DNA from: Okeania hirsuta
Lineage (GTDB): Bacteria > Cyanobacteriota > Cyanobacteriia > Cyanobacteriales > Microcoleaceae
Reading direction: 5' to 3'
NCBI RefSeq assembly: GCF_003838195.1
Contig: NZ_RCBY01000023.1
Location: 1 to 55,349 of the forward strand
DNA: 55,349 nucleotides
Within the stretch, counting starts at the first letter, position 1; every line of letters starts with the position of its first letter. The notes under the pieces were generated by a model, which made no database searches, was not told the DNA's origin, and saw only the letters and a list, made by a program, of their open reading frames with translations. The position numbers were made by a program, and so were the translations under genes. Shown here piece by piece: positions 29,548-40,800 of this stretch.

Positions 29548-29797
29548 TCAACAGATATCACGAAGATGTTTGGCAAATTGTCTGAGAATACTTACTGCTA
29601 AAAATTCTGGAGATTCTAGCTTTTCATTTATGCGGTTGTCATCTTTATCAGTCTTTTTCCCCGTAATTATTTCGCCTTCCCCTTCTTTAAAGTCTAAAAA
29701 CTTAAAAGGTTTTCCTCTTTGCGATCTTCTCCACCGCAACAATTCTTCAGTAATATAAGGACTTTTTATTCTTTCAGGAATGGCAAGATGATATGTA
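29548..29797 (-). pseudogene. Unrecognised gene fragment (C-terminal part)
   Basis: The minus-strand frame is open from a TAA at about 29806 to TGA at 29548 and encodes residues of coding character (LAIPERIKSPYITEELLRW, SPEFLAVSILRQFAKHL). It lacks a good start and stops abruptly at a dispersed repeat boundary (CCAGTTTAATAAATGTTTGC near 29802), so it looks like the end of a gene cut by a repeat. I do not recognise the family. The opposite strand is also open here but has less natural composition. Confidence 0.35.
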
Positions 29798-29904
29798 ATG
29801 CCAGTTTAATAAATGTTTGCTACGAAAGTTAGGCTATTTCTTAGGAGTCAACCCACCCCTCGCCCCTCCCCCTCCGGTGGAGGGTGACTCAGTCGGACCT
29901 AATC

Positions 29905-30091
29905 ATATCAAATCCGGTAGCATCGGTGTAATTAGATAGTTAATCTAGGAGGACCGAGTCAACCCACCCCTCGCCCCTCCCCCTCCGGTGGAGGGGAAGG
30001 ACCTCCTCAGGAGGGAAGAGAATGCGCGAAACATTTGCTCTTGGATGAAGATGAAAATTTTTTTTATACCGAACCCGAGCGGATTTGATAT
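29905..30091. mobile_element. MITE family ATATCAAATCCG, copy 2
   Basis: ATATCAAATCCGGTAGCATC at the left and CCGAGCGGATTTGATAT at the right (187 bp). It matches 54798-54950 almost base for base on both sides of an internal segment, which here is the G-rich cassette (29962-29997) and there is an AGGAGTC heptamer array. Confidence 0.85.
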
Positions 30092-30642
30092 CACACGGGA
30101 ATTGCTTCAATACCAGTTTTAACGGTCGTAAATTCTCTTTTTCTCTTGGTGCGCTACCAGATGCGACTAGTGTCGTCGAGGGGTCGCACCGCTCTCTTGG
30201 TCAATGGTCAACCAGCGAGGTTCCCTCGCCATCCCACCCTAGGGGAAGTTCCGAAGATCGACCGCTTTGTCAAAGTTACATTTCCTGCAAAATCTTTTGA
30301 TCGCACTTATTATTCAAACACATTATTTTTTCACGCTTGGTATAATTAAAGGCGATTTTTTTTCTTTATATTTGAGTTCAAATACTATATTTCCTTGAGT
30401 ATTTCTAGTTCGTAGTTATCGAAATTTACCTCTTTTTTTCCAAGCTTTTCTCAGCCCATCTGGGGATAATATTCATCAGGATTGAATATCTGTTATAGTT
30501 ATGGAATTTCTCAGATATATATTTTGGCAATAAATTTTGAGCAAGAAGAAAGAATTAGGATACAATGACTGGAGTTTTCTAAAAAGAACTTATTTAGATA
30601 ACTTAGATTGCCTACTATAAAAAATTGAAAATTTTAAATAAA
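30092..30642. other. Intergenic; GC-rich palindromic mosaic then AT-rich promoter region
   Basis: Bases 30150-30265 hold a GC-rich mosaic (GCGAGGTTCCCTCGCC and GGAAGTTCCGAAGATCG parts) akin to 17005-17078. From 30350 to 30642 the sequence is AT-rich with no coding frame; it must contain the promoter of the permease gene. Confidence 0.45.
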
Positions 30643-31563
30643 ATGACTTTTATAGAATTATTTATTCTGGCTGTTTCTGGATTATTTGCTGGTGTATTGG
30701 CTGGATTTTTAGGTATTGGTGGTGGTACTATTCTCGTACCTTTATTAGTGACATTAGGATATGAACCTATACAAGCAGTTGCTACTAGCACTTTATCAAT
30801 TATAATTACGGCTACTTCTGGTAGTATTCAAAACTGGAAAATGGGATATTTAAGTATTAGTCGAGTGCTAGGAATAGGGTTTCCGGCTTTGATTACTGCT
30901 CAGTTGGGGGTATATTTTGCCAATTTATTTGCTTCTCGTTGGTTGTTATTTGCTTTTGGATTATTTCTAGCTTTGAATATCTATTTAGTGGAGTTTCGTA
31001 AACAAATAACAATGAAGAAAAAGCAAGACGAAGAATTACAAAATAATCAGCAGGAAAATCTTAAAGTCAAAGCAGAAAATACTAATAATCAAGATTTTGT
31101 AGTGGAATTTATTTTGCCATTTACTCCCCATCCTTTACCATTAATGTTTGAGAAAATAGTCAAAGAAATAAATTATCAATTTCCAGATAAATATATCAAG
31201 GTTATTGCTAGAGTTATTACTGGTAGTTTAGCTGGATTATTAGCAGGTGTATTTGGTGTGGGAGGTGGTGTAATTATAGTACCTTTGCAAATATTATTAT
31301 TAGGTGAAAGTATTAAGGTAGCTATTCAAACTAGCTTAGGAGTGATTGTAATTACAGCTTTTTCTGCTTGTATAGGTCATGGGATTAGAGGTAATGTTTT
31401 ATGGGAACCTGGAGCATTATTAGGATTTGGTGGTTTATTAGGTGTTCAATTTAGTACGAGATTTCTGCCTAAATTACCAGACAAAGTTATCAGTTTAGCT
31501 TTTCGTGGATTATTAGCAATTCTATCAATTTATATTTTTGGGCAAGCTATTATGAAAGATTAG
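30643..31563 (+). CDS. TauE/SafE-family membrane permease
   Basis: Inner-membrane anion permease of the TauE/SafE (DUF81) family, whose members export sulfite or sulfoacetate or take up related anions. Two halves each start with the family motif: GLFAGVLAGFLGIGGGTILVP near the N-terminus and GLLAGVFGVGGGVIIVP around residues 205-222, each followed by A..TS (AVATSTLS, AIQTSLG). About eight membrane segments are visible, with a hydrophilic central loop rich in Lys, Gln and Asn (about 125-160). The ATG at 30643 is preferred to an in-frame TTG at 30625. The stop codon TAG (31561-31563) is the first three bases of a MITE, so the original C-terminus may have been longer or different. The transported anion is unknown. 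Confidence 0.88.
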   Translation: MTFIELFILAVSGLFAGVLAGFLGIGGGTILVPLLVTLGYEPIQAVATSTLSIIITATSGSIQNWKMGYLSISRVLGIGFPALITAQLGVYFANLFASRWLLFAFGLFLALNIYLVEFRKQITMKKKQDEELQNNQQENLKVKAENTNNQDFVVEFILPFTPHPLPLMFEKIVKEINYQFPDKYIKVIARVITGSLAGLLAGVFGVGGGVIIVPLQILLLGESIKVAIQTSLGVIVITAFSACIGHGIRGNVLWEPGALLGFGGLLGVQFSTRFLPKLPDKVISLAFRGLLAILSIYIFGQAIMKD

Positions 31564-31815
31564 GGTTTGCGTATGGAAAGTCTTTTTGCTGGGGTAGGAG
31601 ACAACCCACCCCTCGCCCCTCCCCCTCCCAGGAGGGGATAAATGGGAATTTAGAGGAGGTAGGAGTAAGAATTGTCCCTTGATTTTTCTGCCCAACTCTT
31701 GCCTAAAATACTAACTTTTTGAGCCTTTTAGACTGAAAACCATGCACTTTTTTCGACCCCAAAAAGGCTAAAGTCTTTATATGTCAATGCTTTTAGATTT
31801 AATCAGCAAGCCCTA
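31561..31815. mobile_element. MITE family TAGGGYTTGC, copy C (inverted orientation)
   Basis: Starts TAGGGTTTGCGTATGGAAAG and ends AATCAGCAAGCCCTA, 255 bp, the inverse of copy B. It overlaps the permease stop codon. The G-rich cassette lies at 31603-31638. The gap after it (31816-32164) holds a GAAGGAA heptamer run (31833-31860) and no gene. Confidence 0.8.
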
Positions 31816-32164
31816 ATTAGATTTTATAGCAGAAGGAAGAAGGAAGAAAGAAGAAGGAAAAACCTTGCTTTGTTTGAGTTTTAAGCTTTTTATCTGTCCT
31901 AACCTTTGCTTCGACTACTATATATGAAATACCAAAAATAATGCTATGCTTATTGATGACTTTATTATATTAAATAATAAGTTAAATTCGGTAATGCGAG
32001 TGAAGAATTATAGCTATGAACTTACAGGAGATTCGGTCGTATATGAAGTCAAATATTAGTGTTTAAATCTCTGTAGTGCGGGCATATTGCCCGCTAGTAC
32101 TGTACCTAACTGAGATGAAATTTTCTATAAGATATATTACCCCCTACTCCCTATTCCCTTTAGG

Positions 32165-33841
32165 TTATTTTACATGACTATAATCTCTACTTCCAGTTCG
32201 ATTTTCACCTCTTAATTTTGTCTTTTTACCAGTTAATTGTTCTAATTTTTCCCGAACTTCAGCAGAAGTGATTTGATTTAAGGGTATACCTTTTTGATTT
32301 GCCATAGCTGCTGCTACTCCTATTGCTTGTCCTTGATAAATACTCATAGTTTGAATTCTTGCTACTGCTACAGCAATTCCTATATATCCAGATGAGCGTC
32401 CGACAACTGCTAAATTATTCACATTTTTAGCTAAAGCACTTTCAATTCCAAAGTTATATATCGGTAGAGGTAAATAATTAATACCTAAACCTTTAACACC
32501 ACCCCTAAAATCAAATTCATAAGAAAAAGTACCAATAGAATTTTCTGCTGAAGTACCCCCTTGAAGAATTTCTTTTCCTGTCAATGGATCAACAACATCC
32601 GTAATATTTAAACTATGTCTAATATAAACTTCAGAAGGTAAAATTACTTTGACATCTTTCCCTGACATTTTTCTCAACCAAGCTTCAAGTTCCTGCATCT
32701 CTGTAATCATGTCTTGAGTTGGTTGAAAGTTATTATTTTCTATTTCTCTCACTTTTTGACTGTTATATTTAAACAAAAATCCATTCAAAGATAATTCCCG
32801 TTGACCCACACGACAAATATTCAGCTTATCAAATAAAAATACTGATGATAAATCTAGATTAAAAGAGTGTTTTCTATGAATATGATAAGCCCCTGCTAAA
32901 GCAATACTTCTGTTAATATAGCCATCTTTATATGTTTTAATTATTGGCAATCTAAATTTTTTTAGGGTAAATTTAGCATCTGTTGGTGCTTGGTCTGCTT
33001 GAATTTTTGTCTTAATTTTTGCCATTTTTTGACGGTTAAACAGTATTTTTGATTCTATTTTTTTGAATTCGTAAATACTTAAACCAGTCACTGTGGGAAC
33101 AATAGAAGTTGCGATAGTTTCATCCCATAGTTGTGGGTTTTGTGATGCAAATCCTAAATAGTAAGGTACACCAGCTTTTCTTGCTAGTTCTGCATCTTGA
33201 GTGCTGTCTATAAAAGCAGCAGCTTTGACTCTAATATTTGTGTCGTCGATCTGTACAAATTTAATTTTTCTATTCTCGACATAAGGTGTAAGAGAAGCAT
33301 TAGAAATAACTACAATTCCCGCCGCTTCTAACATTTCTTTCATTGCTTTTGTTGCTTTGTCTGGAGCAACACAAGCTTCGACAACTTTTGCTTTTTTCAA
33401 AAAGTTAAGAAAGCACTGAGAATATGGTCGATATTGCCAATCTGGTGTTTTATCATAGTCAAGATAAGCTAATCCACTTCGTGTGAGTAAACCACCTAGA
33501 GCTGCATTTTCAGAATTGGAACGTATTAGTACAACTTTACCTGTCTTTCCTAATGTTTTTTTAGCCGAAATAGCAGCACATATTCCTTGAAGTTCATCTC
33601 CATAAATTACGATGTCGAAGTTTTTATAAGTTGCTAGTGGAGGTTTTGGTAGTTTAGATACTGAAGGGGAAGGAGCTGCAGTAGTAAGTGAATTATTGCT
33701 AGTATTTGCTGTTGTTAATTTCTGCCAAAATGTAGAGATAAAATTATTACTAACTTGAGGTAAGTATTGAGCAGTGCTTAATGGAATTAATGATAGAAGT
33801 GCTGTAATTAAAATTAATTTTTTGGGGAAATTAGAAGACAT
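32165..33841 (-). CDS. Exported FAD-dependent oxidoreductase
   Basis: 558-residue protein with an N-terminal hydrophobic signal or anchor (LILITALLSLIPLSTA, residues 9-24) and a Ser/Thr/Pro-rich linker to about residue 70. The FAD-binding motif is DIVIYGDELQGICAAISAKK (GxxxxGxxAA with Asp in place of the first Gly neighbours), then GGLLTRSGLAYLDYD and FIDSTQDAELARKAGV, and near the C-terminus NNLAVVGRSSGYIGIAVAVAR. This layout matches the FAD_oxidored (PF12831) family found in many cyanobacteria and planctomycetes. The substrate is unknown. The protein probably works in the periplasm or thylakoid lumen. The ATG has no strong ribosome binding site. Downstream is a short gap of repeats. Confidence 0.85.
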   Translation of the reverse strand: MSSNFPKKLILITALLSLIPLSTAQYLPQVSNNFISTFWQKLTTANTSNNSLTTAAPSPSVSKLPKPPLATYKNFDIVIYGDELQGICAAISAKKTLGKTGKVVLIRSNSENAALGGLLTRSGLAYLDYDKTPDWQYRPYSQCFLNFLKKAKVVEACVAPDKATKAMKEMLEAAGIVVISNASLTPYVENRKIKFVQIDDTNIRVKAAAFIDSTQDAELARKAGVPYYLGFASQNPQLWDETIATSIVPTVTGLSIYEFKKIESKILFNRQKMAKIKTKIQADQAPTDAKFTLKKFRLPIIKTYKDGYINRSIALAGAYHIHRKHSFNLDLSSVFLFDKLNICRVGQRELSLNGFLFKYNSQKVREIENNNFQPTQDMITEMQELEAWLRKMSGKDVKVILPSEVYIRHSLNITDVVDPLTGKEILQGGTSAENSIGTFSYEFDFRGGVKGLGINYLPLPIYNFGIESALAKNVNNLAVVGRSSGYIGIAVAVARIQTMSIYQGQAIGVAAAMANQKGIPLNQITSAEVREKLEQLTGKKTKLRGENRTGSRDYSHVK

Positions 33842-33885
33842 AATATTTTGAGTATTTAGAGAAAATAATACTTTTCAATATTGAT

Positions 33886-33905
33886 TGACAAATTTTTATT
33901 TGTCA
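33886..33905. other. Perfect hairpin TGACAAAT-tttt-ATTTGTCA
   Basis: An 8-bp perfect stem with a TTTT loop lies 45 bases upstream of the FAD oxidoreductase start and just past the broken sensor-gene remnant. It could be a terminator fragment or an operator; the sequence alone does not decide. Confidence 0.4.
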
Positions 33906-33929
33906 GGTGGGCAAATTTTATCAAAATTA

Positions 33930-34173
33930 CTATTTTCATAAATAAATATGGAATCTTTGTGTAAGTTTTTGTCCGTTTTTCTACCCGACTGCTAATTTCT
34001 TTTTGGAGCTGATTAACAATTTCATTAACTGCTGTTTGGCTATGAACTAATGACAACCATCCTAGTATGCTAATAAAAGCGCATATTTGTCATACTACTG
34101 GTAAGGTCTGAACCAAACGTAATGGCAGTTGTTTTTTAATTCTGGGGTGAAATAGTTTCTTAAATTTTGCCAT
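33930..34173 (-). pseudogene. N-terminal remnant of a cyanobacterial sensor kinase or cyclase
   Basis: From ATG at 34173: KKQLPLRLVQTLPVV, then TGA, then QICAFISILGWLSLVHS and AVNEIVNQLQKEISSRV, all in one frame. This is the N-terminal transmembrane and early Cache-like region typical of cyanobacterial hybrid histidine kinases and cyclases (LPLRLVL..PFVLQI...GWLS..NGQ.AVN..A.QLR). The TGA falls where Leu is usual. After about 33940 the similarity ends and there is no sensor or kinase domain, so this is a truncated, inactivated gene. Confidence 0.65.
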
Positions 34174-34196
34174 GATCTCTTTTTTCTTCAGATATT

Positions 34197-34297
34197 ATAG
34201 CGCTGTGCGCAGGCAACAGCTCATCTGGCAACCCACCCCTAACCCCTCCCAGGAGGGGAATAAATTGCCGATAATATAAGACTTTTAGCTATCATCG
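34197..34297. repeat. Dispersed repeat (pair with 331-449) and following gene-free stretch
   Basis: TATAGCGCTGTGCGCAGG, the cassette at 34230-34259, and the TATAATATAA/TTTTAGCTATC end repeat the block at 331-449. From 34298 to 34806 there is an ATCATGTCCGG-family fragment (about 34300-34325), AT-rich sequence, and three copies of a GGAATGCTGCGCAAACG-like palindrome component (34651, 34680, 34750) before pnp ends. No gene. Confidence 0.55.
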
Positions 34298-34806
34298 TTA
34301 TTTATAAGTATTCAACCGAACATGAGAACAGTGGTTATAAATAAATATAAAACTTTAAGAGGTAGATTTCAGGTAAAGTGAAATACTTTTTAATCAAAAT
34401 TTCCTGTTTTCTGTTCCCTCTTATAAGCATTTTATATTTAATTTTACCAACCTACTTACCAAGTCAAAAGTGTGCCAGTTAATGGGATATTTCCAAAGAA
34501 AAACTTAAATTTTCTATCGGCACAATGACAACAGAATGATTATTACCCATTTCTGAGGTTTTACTTTTGACTTGTAACTATCCTTAACTAGCTATTAGCT
34601 TTTAGCATTCAGTTAGCCTCTTGCAGAGGAACTGCCTCTTTTCCTACGGAATGCTGCGTAAACAGAGGATCTTTCCTATCGGAATGCTGCGCAAACGCTA
34701 ATGTTAACAGCTTTTTGCAGCTCTGGGTTTAAATCCTCATTTCCATTCCGGAATGCTCCGCAAACGCACACATTTACTGCTGACTTCTGATTGCTAATTT
34801 AAGAAC

Positions 34807-36957
34807 TCATTGCATTGCATTTAGTTTAGCAGCAGCAGCTTCATCTGGATGAATATTCAAACGAGTTAAATTCACCCGACCCTTAGCATCAATTTCTCGT
34901 ACCTTAACAATTACTTCATCTCCAACTGCTAACTCATCTTCAACTTTACCAACACGATAATCTGCAATTTGAGATATATGAACCATTCCTTCCTTTCCTG
35001 GAAACACTTCCACAAAAGCACCAATAGGAATAATTCGAGTCACACGACCAACATAAACATCCCCAGCATTCAGTTTCTTGGTCATACCTTGGATAATATT
35101 GCAAGCTTGTTTCGCCTTTTCGCCATCAGTCGCTGCAATAGTCACTGTGCCATCATCATCAATATCAATTTTGACACCCGTTTCCTCAGTAATACCCTTA
35201 ATAGTTTTACCACCAGGTCCAATCACTAAACCAATCATGTCTGGACTAATCTTAAATGTTAATAGTCGTGGTGCATAAGGTGACATATCTGGACGAGCTC
35301 GATCGATAGTACTAAGCATTTTCTCCAAAATATGTAACCGTGCAGGTTTAGCTTGATGAATTGCATCAGAAATCACTGTTAGAGGTAAACCTGTAATTTT
35401 CATATCCATCTGCAAAGCTGTGATACCACTATCAGTACCAGCAACTTTGAAGTCCATATCACCCAAGAAGTCTTCTATACCTTGAATATCTGTGAGGATA
35501 CGAACTTCATCATCTTCTTTAATTAAACCCATAGCTGCTCCACTCACAGGTTTCGTAATGGGAACACCAGCATCCATTAAACCCAAGGTGGAAGCACAAA
35601 CGGAACCCATAGAAGTTGAACCATTTGAAGAAAGCACTTCTGAAACCACTCGAATAACATAGGGAAAAATCTCTGCTGTTGGTATGACTGGGTTCAATGC
35701 ACGTTCAGCTAGAGCACCGTGACCTATTTCACGACGACCAGGCGATCGTAATGGTTTAGTTTCCCCTACAGAAAAAGGAGGGAAATTATAGTGGTGCAGA
35801 TAACGTTTTTCGTCCTGTGGATGTAAGTCGTCTGCTAATTCTTGAGCATCACCAGGTGTTCCCAGAGTTACAGCAGACATTACTTGAGTCAAACCTCGAT
35901 TAAATAGAGAGCTACCGTGGACTCGTGGTGGCAAAACTCCTACCCGACAAGAAACAGGACGGACTTCATCCAATTTACGACCGTCAACCCGGATACCTTC
36001 ATCAATAATTTGTTTACGCATCAGTTTTTTGGTGACACCCTTAAAGACATTCCCTAATGCCATACTATCTGATTCAATGAATACCTTTACAGGTTCCTCT
36101 TCAGGTAGTTCAGCGATCGCTTCTGCAATAGACTCTTTAATTGCATCAAGTTTTTCATCGCGCTGATTTTTATCCAAATCGTATTCAGATAATACCTGTT
36201 TGATCGACTCTGTTGCTTTGTCTTTGATATAATCTTCTAAAGTGGGGTCTACTTCCGGAGGTTCCGATTCAACAAGTTCAATACCCATTTCAGCAATAAT
36301 TTCTCGTTGAGCTTGAATGAGGTCACAAACTGCTTCATAACCAAAATCAATTGCCTCAATAATATCTTGTTCCGGTAACTGATTTGCCCCTGCTTCTACC
36401 ATAATCACCCCTTGAGGAGACCCAGCGACAACCAAATCTAAATCGCCATTTTTGACTTCACGGTAAGTTGGATTGATAATAAAATCGTCTCCTACCAAAC
36501 CTACCCGCACTGCTGCCATTGGGCCATAAAATGGTAATTGAGCTAGTAATACTGCCACAGAAGCACCCGTCACAGCTAGCACATCTGGTGGCACCTCTTC
36601 ATCCATGGACAAAGTTGTGGCCACAATTTGAATATCATTACGCAACCAGCTTGGAAATAAAGGGCGTAGCGGCCTATCAATCAAACGACCAGTAAGTGTC
36701 ACCTTTTCTGGTGGGCGACCTTCCCTACGCAAAAAACCACCTGGAATTTTACCACCAGCGTAGAGTCTTTCTTCGTAGTCCACCAAAAGAGGTAGGAAAT
36801 CTATTCCTTCTCTACCTTTGGAGGTGGTGGCCGTCACTAACACTGCTGTGTCTCCTGACTCTATCATCACGGCACCACCAGCTTGAGGCGCAAATAAACC
36901 AACTTTTAGTCTAATATCCCGTCCATCAAAGGATATGGATTTGTCTATCTCTTCCAT
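34807..36957 (-). CDS. pnp: Polyribonucleotide nucleotidyltransferase (PNPase)
   Basis: Phosphorolytic 3'-5' exoribonuclease and polymerase; in cyanobacteria PNPase also makes the poly(A)-rich RNA tails. All parts are present: first RNase PH domain ([37 protein letters not shown]), alpha-helical linker (about residues 240-310), second RNase PH domain with the catalytic region ([53 protein letters not shown]), a KH domain with GPGG ([12 protein letters not shown], about 565-576) and a C-terminal S1 domain ([20 protein letters not shown]). The 716-residue length is normal. The gene ends a few bases from a repeat cluster. No rpsO lies upstream, unlike in enterobacteria. Confidence 0.97.
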   Translation of the reverse strand: MEEIDKSISFDGRDIRLKVGLFAPQAGGAVMIESGDTAVLVTATTSKGREGIDFLPLLVDYEERLYAGGKIPGGFLRREGRPPEKVTLTGRLIDRPLRPLFPSWLRNDIQIVATTLSMDEEVPPDVLAVTGASVAVLLAQLPFYGPMAAVRVGLVGDDFIINPTYREVKNGDLDLVVAGSPQGVIMVEAGANQLPEQDIIEAIDFGYEAVCDLIQAQREIIAEMGIELVESEPPEVDPTLEDYIKDKATESIKQVLSEYDLDKNQRDEKLDAIKESIAEAIAELPEEEPVKVFIESDSMALGNVFKGVTKKLMRKQIIDEGIRVDGRKLDEVRPVSCRVGVLPPRVHGSSLFNRGLTQVMSAVTLGTPGDAQELADDLHPQDEKRYLHHYNFPPFSVGETKPLRSPGRREIGHGALAERALNPVIPTAEIFPYVIRVVSEVLSSNGSTSMGSVCASTLGLMDAGVPITKPVSGAAMGLIKEDDEVRILTDIQGIEDFLGDMDFKVAGTDSGITALQMDMKITGLPLTVISDAIHQAKPARLHILEKMLSTIDRARPDMSPYAPRLLTFKISPDMIGLVIGPGGKTIKGITEETGVKIDIDDDGTVTIAATDGEKAKQACNIIQGMTKKLNAGDVYVGRVTRIIPIGAFVEVFPGKEGMVHISQIADYRVGKVEDELAVGDEVIVKVREIDAKGRVNLTRLNIHPDEAAAAKLNAMQ

Positions 36958-37818
36958 CCAGTTTTTTTTCCTTCTCTAATCATATTATTCTTTCGCTTCT
37001 GTGGAAATCGTAACATTGTTAATGGGGCAATTGTAAGGAAGAAGGAAGAAGGAAGAAGGAAGAAGGAAGAAGTTAAGAAGGAAGAAGTTAAGAAGTAAGA
37101 GGGAATAAGTAAGAAGGAAGAAGGGTTTAGTTATCTACCAGAGTCAAGAAAAATCTGGCATTGTCTAAGTTTTAAGCTTTTGATATATCTGCGTCCTTTC
37201 CTTTACACATCTCCAAAAATTAAAAAAAAATTAAAAATAAAATGGAAGAAGCAGCAAGGGGTTTAGTTATCTACCACAGAAGGAACAATCTGGTATTTCC
37301 CTATTTTCTAGAGATGTCTATTAATTTCTACTACCTCTCGTAGAATTTTGATGAACAGAAACCGCTATAATACTTTTATTTTATAACCTTCTATATTCAA
37401 TTACGGAGGCTGCATCCAGTTATTTTAACTAGGATGCCATTTTTGATTTCTATAGTTAAGGAACGAGTTGGTTAGGACTTATGTTGATGATGAATCGGAT
37501 ACAGAGAAAAGCTTTTGCCACGATTCACTATTCCCTGCTATAAAGTTTGATTATTCAACAATTTTTATTAGAAAATATTAGTAATCAAAATATAACCTTA
37601 AGCATTCAGCCGTCAGCTATTAGCTATCAGCTATTAATTTTGAGGGAAGGTAAAATAATTGAGAAATTGAAGCAGAATAAAAATTACTGTTACAGTCTCC
37701 TTCCTAAACCTTAGAAGTAATAATTCATTACTAATTGCTGATAGCTGACTGCTAATAGCTGTTTGCGCGGCATTCCGCAGGAAATGCTTACATATAACCT
37801 TTTTGATAGATATTTAAT
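36958..37818. other. Intergenic between pnp and SNF2 gene, repeats only
   Basis: A GAAGGAA heptamer array occupies 37033-37125. A 6-bp hairpin GCATCC...GGATGC followed by CATTTTTG lies at 37412-37445. A TTAGCTATCAGC array is at about 37615-37640, and a GC-rich palindrome (GCGCGGCATTCCGCAGGAA) at 37764-37783. Divergent promoters for pnp and the helicase should lie here. No gene is supported. Confidence 0.45.
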
Positions 37819-40800
37819 ATGGCGATTTTACATGGTTTTTGGTTTGCTCAGTCTGAACAAGATAGTTATTTCTTTATTTGGGGAGAAACTTGGCGCAGAA
37901 TTACAGAAGAGGATGCTGGTGAAACAGGAAAAATTACTAATAATCCTTATGCAATAAATGTAAATGAACTGTTAAATGTATGTCAGGATAAAATTAATTT
38001 ATCTTTAAAAAACCAGAAAATCACAACAAACCAAACTTTAGCTATTCCCACAAAATCATTAGAATCTAGCCAAAAACTATACCCACTTCATTCTGCCAGT
38101 AATTTCTCAGAAACCACAGAAAAGTTATATCTTTATCCCTGGCAAATAGAAGGAATTTGCCTAAACCCTATACAAACAATAGAATTTTTACGCTCTTTTC
38201 CTCTGGGCAACATCACGGAATCTTTCATTGGGGCAGATTTAAGGTTTTGGTCTCATGTTGCAAGATGGAATCTTGACTTATTAGCAAGATGTAAATTTTT
38301 ACCAACTATTGAACAACAATCAAATGAACAAATTTTTGCTATTTGGCAACCCTTACTTGATAGTGCTACAGACCAAAATCGACTGAAAAATTTTACTCTA
38401 CAAATGCCTCTTGTTTGTCGCACATATCAACTAGATTGGCAGTCGCCTATTTCCTTAGAAAATCTACAAATAATCCCCCAAAATAACACTTCAAAATTAC
38501 CAAACCTCAGAGCAAGTCAAGAACTACTCCAAGATTTCTTGCAAAAAACAATAGACACACAAATTAGACAAATATCATCCGAAATATCTCAAACAGAAAT
38601 TTCCTCATTAAATCCGGTAATTAAACAATGGTTAAAATCCTTATTAGCCAAATCAGCTTTAAAATTACCTGCCACTAAAGAAACACAGCAAATTAGCAAA
38701 ATACTTGAGAATTGGCAATCTCCCCTACAACAATATCAAACTACAGAAAATCAATTTATTACCTGTTTTCATCTTCATTCACCATCCAACAATTCCAAAG
38801 ATTGGATTCTAGAATATTGTCTTCAGGCAATAGACGATCCAGAATTTTTAGTCGATGCCAAGACAATTTGGAAAAATCCTGTAGCAAGTTTCAACTATCA
38901 AGGAAGAACAATTAAATTTCCTCAAGAAACACTGCTAAGTGGCTTAGGTTTAGCATCAAGAATTTATCCAACTATTGAACCTAGTTTACAACAAGCAACT
39001 CCCCAAAGTTGCCAATTCACTCCACACCAAGCTTATGAATTTATTAAAAGTGGGAGTTGGCGGTTTACAGACAGTGGTTTAGGAGTGATTTTACCACCTA
39101 GTTTAGCTAATAGAGAAGGATGGGCTTCCCGCTTAGGTCTAAGTATTCGTGCCCAAGCTCCAAAAATTAAAAAAACTGAAAGACTAGGCTTAAAAAGTCT
39201 CCTCAATTTTCAGTGGGAATTGTCCATTGGAGGTCAGAAATTAACCAAAGCCGAATTTAATAGATTAGTTGCAAAAGATAGTCCCTTAGTAGAAATTAAC
39301 GGCGAGTGGGTCGAACTACAACCCCAAGATGTGCGGGCAGCCCAAAATTTCTTTGCTAGTCGTCAAGACGAAATGGCCTTATCTTTAGAAGACGCTTTGC
39401 GATTGGCCACAGGAGACACTCAAGTTATGGAAAAGTTACCCGTCGTTAATTTTGAAGCTGGCGGTCAACTCCAAGAACTTCTGGACACTTTAACAAATAA
39501 TCGTTCCTTAGAGGAAATTCCGACTCCAAAGAATTTTCGGGGCGAACTACGGCCTTATCAAGCACGGGGCGTAAGTTGGTTAACATTTTTGGAACGTTGG
39601 GGTTTGGGTGCTTGTTTGGCAGATGATATGGGTCTCGGTAAGACTATCCAAACAATAGCATTTCTTCTCAATCAACAAGAACAAGAATTACTAGAAGCAC
39701 CCACATTATTAGTATGCCCAACTTCAGTATTAGGGAACTGGGAACGGGAAGTTAAAAAATTCGGACCAACCTTAAAAGTAATAGTACATCATGGTGATAA
39801 ACGTGCCAAAGGTAAAGAGTTTCTCAAAGTAATTAAAGACAAACATTTAGCAATAACCAGTTACGCTTTATTGTATCGAGATGAAAAAACATTACAGACA
39901 ATAAAATGGCAAGCAGTAATAGTTGATGAAGCTCAAAATATCAAAAATCCAGAGGCAAAACAATCTCAAGCTGTGAGAAAATTAGAAGCATCCTTTAGAA
40001 TTGGTTTAACAGGAACTCCCGTAGAAAATCGCCTTTCAGAATTATGGTCAATTTTAGATTTTTTGAATCCTGGATATTTAGGAAAAAAACAATTTTTCCA
40101 ACGTCGCTTTGCTATTCCTATTGAAAAATATGGAGATACAAATTCATTACAAACTTTGCGTTCTCTGGTGCAACCATTTATTCTACGTAGGCTCAAAACT
40201 GATAAAGATATTATTCAAGACTTGCCAGAAAAACAAGAAAATACTATCTTTTGCCCACTAGCAAATGAGCAAGCAAAACTTTATCAAGACATAGTTGAAA
40301 CTTCCTTAGCAGAAATTGAAGCTGCTGATGGGATTCAGCGGAAAGGTAAAGTTTTAGCCCTATTAGTAAAACTCAAACAACTTTGTAATCATCCCGTACT
40401 TCTGCAGATTAAAAAAGGTAGTAGGAAAAAAGTAGAAATTAGCCATAAAAACTCAGGAAAGCTACAACGTTTATCTGCCATGTTAGAAGAAATAATTTCA
40501 GAAACAGAAAGAGCTATTATTTTTACTCAATTTGCCGAATGGGGAAAAGTTTTACAACCTTATTTGCAAGAAAAATTAGGTAGAGAAGTATCATTTTTAT
40601 ATGGAGCAACTCGCAAAAATCAAAGAGAAGAAATGGTAGACAGATTCCAACAAGACCCTCAAGGTCCACCAGTAATGATTCTTTCTTTAAAAGCGGGAGG
40701 TACTGGTTTAAATTTAACTCGTGCTAATCATGTTTTTCACTTTGATAGATGGTGGAATCCAGCAGTAGAAAATCAGGCTACAGACCGGGTATTTAGAATT

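Noticed and set aside
30085-30349. Short plus-strand frames before the permease gene
   Set aside because: They are translations of a MITE end and the GC-rich mosaic repeat.
37412-37445. Hairpin with T run as a terminator
   Set aside because: No gene on the plus strand ends before it; it might belong to an unseen small RNA but nothing supports one.
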